From Runella zeae DSM 19591 (GTDB lineage: Bacteria; Bacteroidota; Bacteroidia; Cytophagales; Spirosomataceae), in assembly GCF_000423565.1 (NCBI RefSeq), contig NZ_AUIF01000043.1, forward strand, positions 1 to 64,000: DNA of 64,000 nt, in the 5' to 3' direction. The notes beneath the pieces were generated by a model. That model was not told the origin of the DNA. It ran no database searches and saw only the letters and a program-made list of their open reading frames with translations. Shown piece by piece: positions 55,861 to 64,000 of this stretch; within the stretch, counting starts at the first letter, position 1; every line of letters starts with the position of its first letter. Position numbers and translations under genes: made by a program.

Positions 55861-56298
55861 TTAGGTATTTGATTCGTTATATTCTACGTGCCAAGTGTGA
55901 TCGGCTAGCATCGTAACTTTGGCGATGTAGCGACTAAACTTGTACGAACGTCCCCATTCGTGAGGAGCTACCATCGACAACACATCTTTACCATCTTCTT
56001 TTTCGTAGACATAATAGGTCTCGTTGAGAACTGGTTCGAAGTTCATTTGAGCCGCATAAATACGCTCCGATATATCTACTCGCTGACGCAAATCTTTGGC
56101 CTGCTGCGCCAAGATCGCCATTTGTTGGTAAATCTGGTTGAGTTGCCTTTCGGTTTGTTGACGCATCGCCAACACCGCTTTTCCTTTTACCTTACCCATA
56201 TCTTCGGGTTTAATGACTGCTCCACCCACGGAGTGGGCATAAGCCATTAGACCTGGGTTTTCGGCTACATGATCGGGGTTGATAGGATTTTCTATCAT
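55861..56298 (-). CDS. DUF2452 family protein
   Basis: 145 residues from ATG 56298 (MIENPINPDHVAENPGL), chosen over an upstream in-frame ATG because the preceding residues look random. It matches DUF2452: AYAHSVGGAVIKPEDMGKVK, QLNQIYQQMAILAQQAKDLRQR coiled-coil helix and VLNETYYVYEK, then LSMVAPHEWG. It is cytoplasmic with unknown function. Confidence 0.85.
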   Translation of the reverse strand: MIENPINPDHVAENPGLMAYAHSVGGAVIKPEDMGKVKGKAVLAMRQQTERQLNQIYQQMAILAQQAKDLRQRVDISERIYAAQMNFEPVLNETYYVYEKEDGKDVLSMVAPHEWGRSYKFSRYIAKVTMLADHTWHVEYNESNT

Positions 56299-56804
56299 TG
56301 GATTGGTTGGTTGGTAGTTCGTTTGGTTCAACAATACAAAATTAAAGATTGTTTTAACATACATAGATAAAGAGCTAACAATGAAGCCATAAATAATAAA
56401 AAATAATCCTTTATTAAATTTTAAAATAGATTTTTTATTTAATTAAAATCAAAAAAACAGATAAATAATTTACATATATAAACATATCGCCAAACGTCTA
56501 TCATTTCTAAAACATGATGACTACTCAGCAATATGCTCCGCGCGGGCGACCCGTAGGCGGTAAGCCATGAGCTTTTTATTAAAAATGGTTTTGCATCATC
56601 AACGAGTCTACGCTAGAATTTCCTAATGCTTAAAGCTAAGTAGCGAGAAGAGGATTCTTTTTGAGAATCTGTGGTTTTTATCCAAAATTTCCCCACAAAT
56701 CTATGTTTGGCATTATGCTTGTATAATTTTAGTTCAGCAAAAACGTTATTTTTACGACATATTTAAGCCTATTTTTGGGCAAATGCCTGAAAGCGAGTCG
56801 ATTA
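56299..56804. other. Intergenic region with a GC-rich island
   Basis: About 500 bases. Most is AT-rich; bases 56534-56570 are much richer in G and C (CGCGCGGGCGACCCGTAGGC), unlike their surroundings. No gene is seen. Confidence 0.4.
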
Positions 56805-59027
56805 ATGCAAATCAATAAACACCTAAGCTCTTTATCTCTACTCTCAATCCTTTTTTTGTTAGGGATGTCGAGTTTATTTATTGGCTGTTCGCAATACAGC
56901 ACGGGACGAGTGAGCGTAGGGTATCATAATCTTACGGCCAAATTCAACGCCTACGTTATTGCAAGAGACAAGATGCGCGAAGCAGAACTTGCAATGCGAC
57001 GCAATCACAAAGACAATTACAATCTCATCCTTCCTATCTTTCCTCCGCTTGATTCGGTCGAAGCCCAGCCCGTCAATGATTTGTTGGTAGATGTTATCAA
57101 GAAGGCGTCGTTAATACCTGACCGTCACCAAAATAGTCGTTGGGTAGACAATGCACTCATTCAAATTGGCAAAGCTAGATTGTATAAAGGACAGTTTACC
57201 GACGGCATCGAAACCCTCAGGTATGTCAATGCCAAAGGAAGAGATGAAGAAGACAAACACGAAGGGCTGATTTGGCTCATGCGGGCTTATACAGAAACAA
57301 AAGATTACAACAGCGCTCTTAGCGTATCAGAGTATCTACGCACTCAGCCACTCAACGACAAAAACACGAGCCATTTTTATCTAGTAAAAGCTTATTTGCA
57401 CCAACAAAGAGAAGAATATCCGCTTGCTTTGGCTATCTTGGAAGAGACATTTCCGCTGCTTCCTAAAAGTGAAGAGACGGCTCGTATTCATTTTGCGGCT
57501 GGACAAATGTACGATTTGCTCAACAAACCCCAAGCCGCCAATGTGCACTATAAAGCGGTAGGCAAAAATCGTCCTTCCTACGATTTGAGCTTTTTTGCAA
57601 ACATGAACGCGCTCCAAAATCAAGCGGTACTTGACCCAAATATATCGACCGAAGGAGGTTTTAAAAGACTACTAAACGACCGTAAAACAAGCGACTTAAG
57701 AGATAGATTGTATTATTCGATGGGGGTCATTGAGACCAGAAAAAAAAACTACCCTAAAGCGATTGGCTATTTTGAGGAATCGATACGACAGACTACCGTC
57801 AATACCACGCAGGTGCCTTACACCTATTTAGAAATGGCGAAGTTGTATTATGAGCATTTACAAGATTATGAATTAGCTAAGGCTTATTTTGATAGCTCAT
57901 TGACGTTGCTACCGCCAAACTCCCCACAATTCTTGAAAATCAAAGAACGTAAGGAAGTATTGGATGAGTTTGTAAAACAAATCACCACGATTCGTACCGA
58001 AGATAGTCTTCAACGGTTGTCGCAACTCAATCCTGCGGCGCTAGATAAGTTTTTGGATGGAGTCATAGAAGATGAAATCGAAGCCCAAGAACGGAAAATC
58101 AAAGAAGCCGAAAAATTAGTAGCCCAAGCCCAAGCACGAAGCACCAATATGCAGCCTTTTGCGGGAGACCCTACCGAACGCTTTGTGCTGTATGATATGG
58201 TGGTAGCCAATCAAGGAAAAGTAGAGTTTCGACAAAAATGGGGCACTCGAAAGCTAGAAGATGATTGGCGAAGAAGTTCGAAAGTGTCTAATCTAGTGAC
58301 TCAAACCGACAATATAACGCCTGTAGCACCGCAAAGTCAAAGCGTAAATAGCATTGCGATGGGCGATAATATGGCAAAATTGACGAAAGGTTCGCCTGAG
58401 TGGAAAGCCAAAAAAGATGCTCTGTATCGCAACATTCCACTTCGTAAACAAGAATTAGATGCTTCGAACCAACGCATAGAAGATGCTTATTATAAATTAG
58501 GAAAAATTTATAAGTTTAGTTTGGAAGAACCCCAAAACGCCGTTAAGACGTTTGAACAAACATTAACTCGCTTTCCAAATTCTAATTATAAACCTGAGCT
58601 TTATTATTTGCTCTATCTTACTACCAAAACCAACCCCGAAAGTTGGAAAGAAAGGCTTTTGAAAGAATTCCCTAATTCTTCTTATACTCGCTTATTAACA
58701 AAAGCCAATGGTGCAACCACTGCCTCAGGCAATATAGAGCTAGAAGCCTTAAAAGATTACGAGAAGATATTGACCCTATACCAAAACGCCAACTATTCGG
58801 AGGCTTATGCTCAGCTCGAAATGGCAATCGTAACCTACGCCGGCAGCAAAATTGAAGATAAATACGCCTTGCTCCGAATTTACTTACTTGGAAAACTCCA
58901 AGGACGTGAAGCATACCTAAAAGCACTCAATAGTTTTATCAAAGATTATCCCACTAGCCCATTGTTGCCACGTGTGAGAGAAATCCTCGAATCACAACAA
59001 TCTACCTCTGTCAAGAAAAATGACTAG
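56805..59027 (+). CDS. PorW/SprE-type TPR lipoprotein of the type IX secretion system
   Basis: 740 residues from ATG 56805 (MQINKHLSS); a TTG 30 bases upstream is in frame. The lipoprotein signal ends LFIGC. The mature N terminus, QYSTGRVSVGYHNLTAKFNAYV, fits the PorW/SprE family, and TPR repeats follow through most of the protein (e.g. SALSVSEYLRTQPLND, LALAILEETFPLLPK, KAIGYFEESIRQT). PorW is needed for secretion and gliding through T9SS. It is 122 bp before a penicillin-binding protein gene. The T9SS-tagged amylase in this window is a likely client. Confidence 0.85.
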   Translation: MQINKHLSSLSLLSILFLLGMSSLFIGCSQYSTGRVSVGYHNLTAKFNAYVIARDKMREAELAMRRNHKDNYNLILPIFPPLDSVEAQPVNDLLVDVIKKASLIPDRHQNSRWVDNALIQIGKARLYKGQFTDGIETLRYVNAKGRDEEDKHEGLIWLMRAYTETKDYNSALSVSEYLRTQPLNDKNTSHFYLVKAYLHQQREEYPLALAILEETFPLLPKSEETARIHFAAGQMYDLLNKPQAANVHYKAVGKNRPSYDLSFFANMNALQNQAVLDPNISTEGGFKRLLNDRKTSDLRDRLYYSMGVIETRKKNYPKAIGYFEESIRQTTVNTTQVPYTYLEMAKLYYEHLQDYELAKAYFDSSLTLLPPNSPQFLKIKERKEVLDEFVKQITTIRTEDSLQRLSQLNPAALDKFLDGVIEDEIEAQERKIKEAEKLVAQAQARSTNMQPFAGDPTERFVLYDMVVANQGKVEFRQKWGTRKLEDDWRRSSKVSNLVTQTDNITPVAPQSQSVNSIAMGDNMAKLTKGSPEWKAKKDALYRNIPLRKQELDASNQRIEDAYYKLGKIYKFSLEEPQNAVKTFEQTLTRFPNSNYKPELYYLLYLTTKTNPESWKERLLKEFPNSSYTRLLTKANGATTASGNIELEALKDYEKILTLYQNANYSEAYAQLEMAIVTYAGSKIEDKYALLRIYLLGKLQGREAYLKALNSFIKDYPTSPLLPRVREILESQQSTSVKKND

Positions 59028-59149
59028 GGAAAATGTGAACTTAGCCATTATTCTAGTGTAAAATTTTTATTATTGCATTTGTATCGATTTTAGGTAGATT
59101 TTATGAAAAACTAACTCATAAAGTTTATTGAATCAAGTTAAACATAACT

Positions 59150-61474
59150 ATGACTTTTTTGAGAGGAAAATACCGCAAACTTATTATCCGTTTTTGGATA
59201 CTTGCAAGCCTTTTTATCGGCGGTATTGTATTTTACATAACGGCAGTTTATTTCAACTTCTTCTGGTTGTTTGGGGGAATGCCCGATTTGAAAGCAATCG
59301 AAAACCCACAGAGTCAGGTGGCGTCGGAGATTATTTCGGCTGATGGCCAAACGTTATCAAAATATTTTATAGAAAATCGTACTCCGATTGAGTTTGACCA
59401 ACTTTCGCCCAATGTCATCAAAGCGCTCATTGCCACTGAAGATGCCCGCTTTGTAAGACACTCTGGTATCGACCCCCGTTCCATGTTTCGGGTGTTGAAA
59501 GGCGTCGCCTCTAGTGAGCAAAGTACCACTGGTGGGGGAAGTACCATCACGCAGCAATTAGCCAAAAACTTGTTTCAGACGCGTAGCGAAAAGTACAAAG
59601 GTACTTTGGGAGATTTGCCCATTATCAAAACTGTAATTGCCAAAACCAAAGAATGGATATTGTCCGTAAGGCTGGAGCGTAACTACACGAAGCAGGAAAT
59701 CATGATGATGTACCTCAATACAGTTTCGTTTGGAAACAATGCCGACGGTATCAAGACTGCCTCTAAAACTTATTTCAAAAAAGAACCTTGGAACTTGGAT
59801 TTGCCCGAAGCGGCTTTGCTTGTTGGGATGCTTCAAAACCCTTCACGTTATAATCCACGCATTTTTAAAGAAAGGGCTCTTGAGCGTCGCAATGTGGTAC
59901 TAGGTCAAATGATGAAGTACGGTTTTTTGACTCAAGAAGAATTTTTGAGAACAAAAGTGAAGCCGTTAGCTCTCAATTTCAATATTGAAAACCACAATAC
60001 AGGGCCTGCCCCCTATTTTAGAGAAACGCTCCGGGATTGGATGAAAGAATGGTTGGCGGCTTACAACAAAGAAAATGGTACCGATTATGACCTTTATACC
60101 GATGGGCTGAGGATTTATACCACTATCGATTCGCGTATGCAAAACTACGCTGAGCAAGCTGCCGAAGAGCATATGAAAGACCAACAAACCAAGTTTTTTA
60201 ACCATTTTAAAGCCCTTAAAATGGATCCTTGGGTAGTAAAAGGCAAAGGTGGAGGCTATGCCCCCGACCCTGGTTTTGAAAGAAGAGCCGTCAGACGCAG
60301 CTGGCGATACCGCGAATTGAAAAGGATGTATGGGGATGATGAAACCAAGATTTGGACCGAACTCCGCAGACCTATTAAGATGAAGGTATTTTCGTGGAGA
60401 GGAGAGCGTGATACTATCATGAGTCCGTTGGATTCGATTAAATATTACAACAAGTTCCTGAGAATAGGAATGGTATCAATGGATCCTCGCAATGGCGACG
60501 TAAAAGCGTGGGTGGGAGGAATTAATTTTAAACACTTTAAGTACGACCAAGTAAAACAAGGCAAACGTCAGCCGGGCTCTACTTTTAAGCCTTTTGTATA
60601 CTGCTCGGCTATTGACCTCAACTTTGTCACCCCTTGTGACCCTATCGTTGACCGACAAGTTTGTATTGGAGATTGGTGTCCCAAAAACTCAACGGGTAGC
60701 TATTCAGGGCAGCCGCTTACGCTGCGACAAGCGCTGGCTAAGTCTGTAAACTCAATCAGTGTGCACCTCATGAAACTCGTAAGACCCAAAGCGGTAGTAG
60801 AGTATGCACACAAGCTAGGAATTACGAGTACGATCCCCGAAGAAGTGACGATTTGCTTAGGTACACCTAATGTATCGGTTTTTGAGATGGTAAACTCTTA
60901 CTGTACATTTGTCAATAGTGGCAAACATGTTGATCCACGTTTTGTGACTCGAATTACTTTGAAAGATGGACGAGTGTTGGCAGACTTTCCACCTAATGAA
61001 AAAGAAGTGATTAGCCCAAGTATTGCCTATCAAATGTTGTTTATCATGCGAGGTGCTGTAGAAGACCCTTGGGGTACAGCCCAACGCCTACGTACCCAAT
61101 ATAAACTAGCCGACAACAACGACATCGCAGCCAAAACGGGTACAACCTCTGACTATACCGACGGATGGTTTATGGGAATGACCCCTAACCTCGTAACAGG
61201 CGTATGGGTAGGTGGTGAAGACAACCACGTCCACTTTACCAACATGGCGTATGGACAGGGGGCGCGTATCGCCATGCCTGCTTGGGGGCTGTATATGCAA
61301 AAAGTATATGGTGATCCAGATTTGGCCGGCAATGAACGTTCACCTTATCGCCGCGACCGTTTTATTAAGCCTGATGGTATGGAAGCCAATATTGGCTGTG
61401 GTGGCGTAAAAATTGATACTATCAATACTTATTTACGACCTAAAGTCACCGACGACGAAAGTATATTATTCTAA
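59150..61474 (+). CDS. Class A penicillin-binding protein 1A-type (transglycosylase/transpeptidase)
   Basis: 774 residues: one N-terminal membrane helix (about 11-33), glycosyltransferase family 51 domain (about 60-240, with the catalytic Glu in ATEDARFVRHSGID and STITQQLAKNLF), and a transpeptidase domain with the active-site Ser in GSTFKPFVYCS (near 478), the SVN motif in AKSVNSISVHL and KTGTTSDY (near 661). It polymerises and cross-links peptidoglycan. A terminator lies after it, before glycerate kinase. Confidence 0.95.
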   Translation: MTFLRGKYRKLIIRFWILASLFIGGIVFYITAVYFNFFWLFGGMPDLKAIENPQSQVASEIISADGQTLSKYFIENRTPIEFDQLSPNVIKALIATEDARFVRHSGIDPRSMFRVLKGVASSEQSTTGGGSTITQQLAKNLFQTRSEKYKGTLGDLPIIKTVIAKTKEWILSVRLERNYTKQEIMMMYLNTVSFGNNADGIKTASKTYFKKEPWNLDLPEAALLVGMLQNPSRYNPRIFKERALERRNVVLGQMMKYGFLTQEEFLRTKVKPLALNFNIENHNTGPAPYFRETLRDWMKEWLAAYNKENGTDYDLYTDGLRIYTTIDSRMQNYAEQAAEEHMKDQQTKFFNHFKALKMDPWVVKGKGGGYAPDPGFERRAVRRSWRYRELKRMYGDDETKIWTELRRPIKMKVFSWRGERDTIMSPLDSIKYYNKFLRIGMVSMDPRNGDVKAWVGGINFKHFKYDQVKQGKRQPGSTFKPFVYCSAIDLNFVTPCDPIVDRQVCIGDWCPKNSTGSYSGQPLTLRQALAKSVNSISVHLMKLVRPKAVVEYAHKLGITSTIPEEVTICLGTPNVSVFEMVNSYCTFVNSGKHVDPRFVTRITLKDGRVLADFPPNEKEVISPSIAYQMLFIMRGAVEDPWGTAQRLRTQYKLADNNDIAAKTGTTSDYTDGWFMGMTPNLVTGVWVGGEDNHVHFTNMAYGQGARIAMPAWGLYMQKVYGDPDLAGNERSPYRRDRFIKPDGMEANIGCGGVKIDTINTYLRPKVTDDESILF

Positions 61475-61490
61475 AAAATCCTTTATTTTG

Positions 61491-61524
61491 AGGGCAAGCA
61501 ATCCACTGCTTGCCCTTCTTTTTT
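61491..61524 (+). terminator. Terminator after the penicillin-binding protein gene
   Basis: AGGGCAAGCA (61491-61500) pairs with TGCTTGCCCT (61507-61516), with a 6-base loop, followed by a T-rich run. Confidence 0.8.
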
Positions 61525-61534
61525 GTTTTTAGGT

Positions 61535-62677
61535 ATGAAATTTTTACTTGCTCCTGATAAATTTCGCGGTTCGCTTACTGCCGAAGAAGTTTGCAGCGCA
61601 ATGGCAGAAGGAATCCGACTCGTACTTCCAGCGGCAGATATTATCATGCTCCCAATGGCCGATGGAGGAGAAGGCACTGCCGAAATCTTGACTTTTGATG
61701 CTAACGGTACTATGCTTACTACCCCCGTAGCTGACCCCCTTGGGAAAAATATCCAAGCTACCTACGGAATCTCAGCCGATGGTGCTACCGCCTTCATAGA
61801 AATGGCCTCGGCCTCGGGATTGCGATTACTTGAGCCGCACGAGCGCAATCCGTGTTTGACCTCCACTTTTGGTACAGGCCAACTCATCTTAGAGGCTATT
61901 CAGCGAGGAGCTACCCGCATTATTTTAGGAATTGGAGGAAGTGCCACTACCGATGCCGGAATGGGGATGGCAACAGCACTGGGCTGGCAATTTTGGGATG
62001 CTGAGGGACAATTGCTGGAACCTAATGGCAAAAATCTTATTAAAATTCACAAAATTGTTAGACCTACTAACTTCCCCCAAATTCAAGTAGAAGTGGCTTG
62101 TGATGTGACTGCTCCACTGTATGGTATTGGCGGAGCTGCCCAGCTTTATGCACCCCAAAAAGGAGCTACGCCTGAGATGGTAGCCCAGCTAGACAAAGGA
62201 CTCAAACACCTAGCCGACTTAGTAAAAAAAGATTTTGGGCTTGATTTGGCTCACGTGCCAGGGGCGGGCGCTGCGGGAGGATTGGGATTTGGGGCTTTGT
62301 TTTTCTTAGGAGCAACCCTCAAAGAAGGTGTAAAAATCGTAATGGAACAAACTCACTTTGCCGAAAAGCTAGAAGGTGTAAATTGGATATTTACGGGCGA
62401 AGGTAAAATAGATGAACAGACATTACAGGGGAAATTGATTGCCGGAATCGCAAATGCTGCACAATCAAGAGGAATTCCCGTGGTTGCATTGTGCGGAGCA
62501 CTGCTTGTATCGCCCGAAGATATCCGGAGAATCGGTCTTAGCTATGCTACTTCTATTATCAATCGTCCCATGACATTAGACGAAGCCATAGCAAACGCTT
62601 ACAACGGAGTCAAAGATGCATCACAGCAATTGACTCATCTTTTTTGCAAAACGTCAAAGAGGCTGTTTCAAAAGTAA
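61535..62677 (+). CDS. Glycerate kinase (GarK/GlxK family), C terminus altered
   Basis: 380 residues from ATG 61535 (MKFLLAPDKFRGSLTA). It phosphorylates glycerate with ATP. Landmarks include LPMADGGEGTAEIL, IILGIGGSATTDAGMGMA, the PGAGAAGGLGFGALFF glycine-rich stretch, IFTGEGKIDEQTLQGK and a late GIPVVALCGAL. The last codons (RLFQK and the stop) fall inside the left end of the MITE-like element at 62658, so the native C terminus has probably been replaced by a few residues; the catalytic core is intact. In the glucarate pathway this kinase would follow tartronate semialdehyde reduction, though that reductase is not seen here. Confidence 0.92.
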   Translation: MKFLLAPDKFRGSLTAEEVCSAMAEGIRLVLPAADIIMLPMADGGEGTAEILTFDANGTMLTTPVADPLGKNIQATYGISADGATAFIEMASASGLRLLEPHERNPCLTSTFGTGQLILEAIQRGATRIILGIGGSATTDAGMGMATALGWQFWDAEGQLLEPNGKNLIKIHKIVRPTNFPQIQVEVACDVTAPLYGIGGAAQLYAPQKGATPEMVAQLDKGLKHLADLVKKDFGLDLAHVPGAGAAGGLGFGALFFLGATLKEGVKIVMEQTHFAEKLEGVNWIFTGEGKIDEQTLQGKLIAGIANAAQSRGIPVVALCGALLVSPEDIRRIGLSYATSIINRPMTLDEAIANAYNGVKDASQQLTHLFCKTSKRLFQK

Positions 62678-62841
62678 AAGGTCACAAAATATTCTTTGGT
62701 TTCAACCTCATCCCAACCCTTCTCCTGGCAGGAGAAGGGCTTTAAAAGTCCCCATCTCCAGAAAGGAGAGGGGGATTTAGGGGGTGAGGTTAAATAGGCA
62801 CAAAAGAAAATTTGGCAACAAAGACTTTTGATACAGCCTCT
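62658..62841. mobile_element. 184-bp MITE-like element with 18-bp terminal inverted repeats
   Basis: AGAGGCTGTTTCAAAAGT (62658-62675) is an inverted match, 17 of 18, to ACTTTTGATACAGCCTCT (62824-62841). The arms are further imperfect inverted repeats up to about AACCTCATCCC / GGGGGTGAGGTT, and the core holds two hairpins, CCCTTCTCCTG/CAGGAGAAGGG (62717-62739) and one at 62750-62774. There is no transposase gene and no clear target-site duplication. The termini resemble those of DDE insertion sequences. Confidence 0.6.
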
Positions 62842-62859
62842 TCGTTTATATCAAAATAT

Positions 62860-64000
62860 TTATTTTTCGAGCAATGTTCTGATTTTATTAGATAGCTCGG
62901 TGTTTTGATAAATCCCCCCGAAAAGCTGAGACTGAGGCCCATACGCATAGACTGGCACCATGATAGCCGAATGTCCTTTTGAACCAAAATTGGCTTTCAC
63001 TTTTCCTTCTTTTTCATTGCCGCCAGTGATGCTCATAGCACCTGTTTCGTGGTCAGCTGTGACGATGACGAGGGTTTGTCCATCTTGATCCGCAAAACGC
63101 AGCGCTTCCCCAACCGCTTTGTCGAAATCTAGTACCTCATTTACTACATAAGATACATTGTTGGCATGACCTGCATAATCAATTTGAGCGCCTTCGGCCA
63201 TGATAAAAAAGCCCTTTTTGGCCGTTTTCTGAAGATGTTTGATACTTTCCGCTACCGTAAGAGGAAGAAAATTGCCGCGACCTTTTTCCATTGAGAGAGC
63301 TGCTTGGTCGTCCAAAACCACAAACTTTTCTGCTTTATTGTCATTAGAGATGTCGCTATATTTTCTAAATACATCATATTGACGAGCCTTGAGAGAGTCG
63401 CCAATATTGCCTTTGTCTTTACGGTCGAAGAAATATTTGGTACCTCCTCCGGCCAAAATATCCATAGGTTCTTTCAGAAAATCACCCGCAATCTCTTCTT
63501 GCATACTACGCTTAGGTTGGTGAGCATAAAACACCGCCGGAGTGGCATCCGTAATAGGTCCCGACGAAATGATAGCACATTTTTTGCCGCGTTGTTTGGC
63601 AGTCGTTGTCAGAGAAGGGCGCGCTACCAAGGTCGCATCCATTCCAATGGTACCGTTTTTGGTCTTGTGTCCTGTGGCTAGAGCAGTACCCGCTGCCGCT
63701 GAGTCTGTAATAAAAGACTCGGCAGGTTGGGTTTGCATTAAGCCTAGGTGTTTGAATAAAGCCATATGCAGCTGCCCCCGATTGGCGATAAGCCCAGTGT
63801 GCATTTGGGCAAGCCCCATACCATCGCCAATGAGAAAGATGATATTTTTGGGTGTTTTGTTAGTGCCGTCACTTTTATAGGAAGGAATGTAAGGGATATA
63901 CGCTTCCGTAGGTTGGGTATGCTCTCCGTCGGCGGGTTTAACGCTTTTAAAATAATTAATCAAGGAGGCAGGAGTATCGGTACCGATCCAATCGGTATTT
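62860..64000 (-). CDS. Alkaline phosphatase family protein, 5' end beyond the window
   Basis: The frame is open past 63963 to the window edge (NTDWIGTDTPASLINYFKS), so the visible ORF start is internal. The PhoA-type motifs are present: IIFLIGDGMGLAQM, the nucleophile Ser in FITDSAAAGTALATGHKT, GHANNVSYVVNEVLDFD with metal-ligand residues, and the metal-binding TADHETGAMS. It hydrolyses phosphate monoesters, probably in the periplasm; the signal peptide lies outside the window. It converges on the MITE-like element and the glycerate kinase gene. Confidence 0.93.
   Translation of the reverse strand, partial: NTDWIGTDTPASLINYFKSVKPADGEHTQPTEAYIPYIPSYKSDGTNKTPKNIIFLIGDGMGLAQMHTGLIANRGQLHMALFKHLGLMQTQPAESFITDSAAAGTALATGHKTKNGTIGMDATLVARPSLTTTAKQRGKKCAIISSGPITDATPAVFYAHQPKRSMQEEIAGDFLKEPMDILAGGGTKYFFDRKDKGNIGDSLKARQYDVFRKYSDISNDNKAEKFVVLDDQAALSMEKGRGNFLPLTVAESIKHLQKTAKKGFFIMAEGAQIDYAGHANNVSYVVNEVLDFDKAVGEALRFADQDGQTLVIVTADHETGAMSITGGNEKEGKVKANFGSKGHSAIMVPVYAYGPQSQLFGGIYQNTELSNKIRTLLEK

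Noticed and set aside
62658-62841. Complete insertion sequence
   Set aside because: The segment is 184 bp with no transposase frame; only terminal repeats and hairpins are seen.
1-64000. tRNA or rRNA genes
   Set aside because: No tRNA cloverleaf arms or conserved rRNA segments were noticed on reading the intergenic regions; a tRNAscan-SE or Infernal run would be decisive.

Overview
The window looks like chromosomal DNA from a free-living, polysaccharide-degrading member of the Bacteroidota, probably of the order Cytophagales. The evidence is two SusC/SusD outer-membrane pairs, an ECF sigma/FecR cascade, a carboxypeptidase-regulatory/DUF5686 protein, a PorW/SprE-type lipoprotein of the type IX secretion system (T9SS), a T9SS C-terminal sorting domain on an amylase, and several matches to the Bacteroidota -7 promoter consensus TAnnTTTG. 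The genus is not determined. No rRNA, tRNA, CRISPR array or intact insertion sequence was seen.

Layout. 1-2.6 kb: the start of an Lrp/AsnC regulator (cut by the window edge), a glycine-zipper/OmpA lipoprotein-like protein and two small outer-membrane barrels. 2.7-10.3 kb: cobalamin-dependent methionine synthase (metH) behind a structured leader, convergent with a fused acyl-CoA mutase (icmF); both enzymes use B12, and duplicated hairpins separate them. 10.3-13.1 kb: a tightly overlapping trio (lipocalin-like protein, MerR regulator, unknown 665-residue exported or anchored protein).

13.1-27.7 kb: a starch/maltooligosaccharide utilisation locus on the minus strand. susC, susD and a three-repeat SusE-like lipoprotein end at a strong terminator; then come an esterase, a SusA-like GH13 and a T9SS-exported GH13. 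The locus is headed by an unusual regulator with two glycan-binding-like domains, a multi-pass membrane region and an AraC-type DNA-binding domain, which sits 3 bp downstream of thyA. Two 30-bp direct repeats upstream of susC are its best candidate operators.

28.1-33 kb: small accessory genes (RibD-like reductase, DUF2200, a decayed metallo-beta-lactamase remnant), a GMC oxidoreductase with its subunit 3, and a cold-shock-domain protein. 33-48.8 kb: a sugar-acid region with ECF sigma factor, FecR, a SusC with a signalling (STN) domain, SusD-like lipoprotein, GntP permease, a mannonate-dehydratase-like enzyme, glucarate dehydratase, a HpcH/HpaI aldolase (GarL-like), a CBM9-like protein and a GH43. 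A higBA toxin-antitoxin pair and a DUF4231 gene interrupt it. With the glycerate kinase at 61.5 kb, most steps of a glucarate route (dehydratase, aldolase, kinase) are present; the tartronate semialdehyde reductase is not in the window.

48.9-64 kb: a thioredoxin lipoprotein, a TPR histidine kinase, a GH113-like lipoprotein, DUF5686 protein, DUF2452 protein, PorW/SprE, a class A penicillin-binding protein, glycerate kinase whose last codons lie inside a 184-bp MITE-like element, and an alkaline phosphatase cut by the window end.
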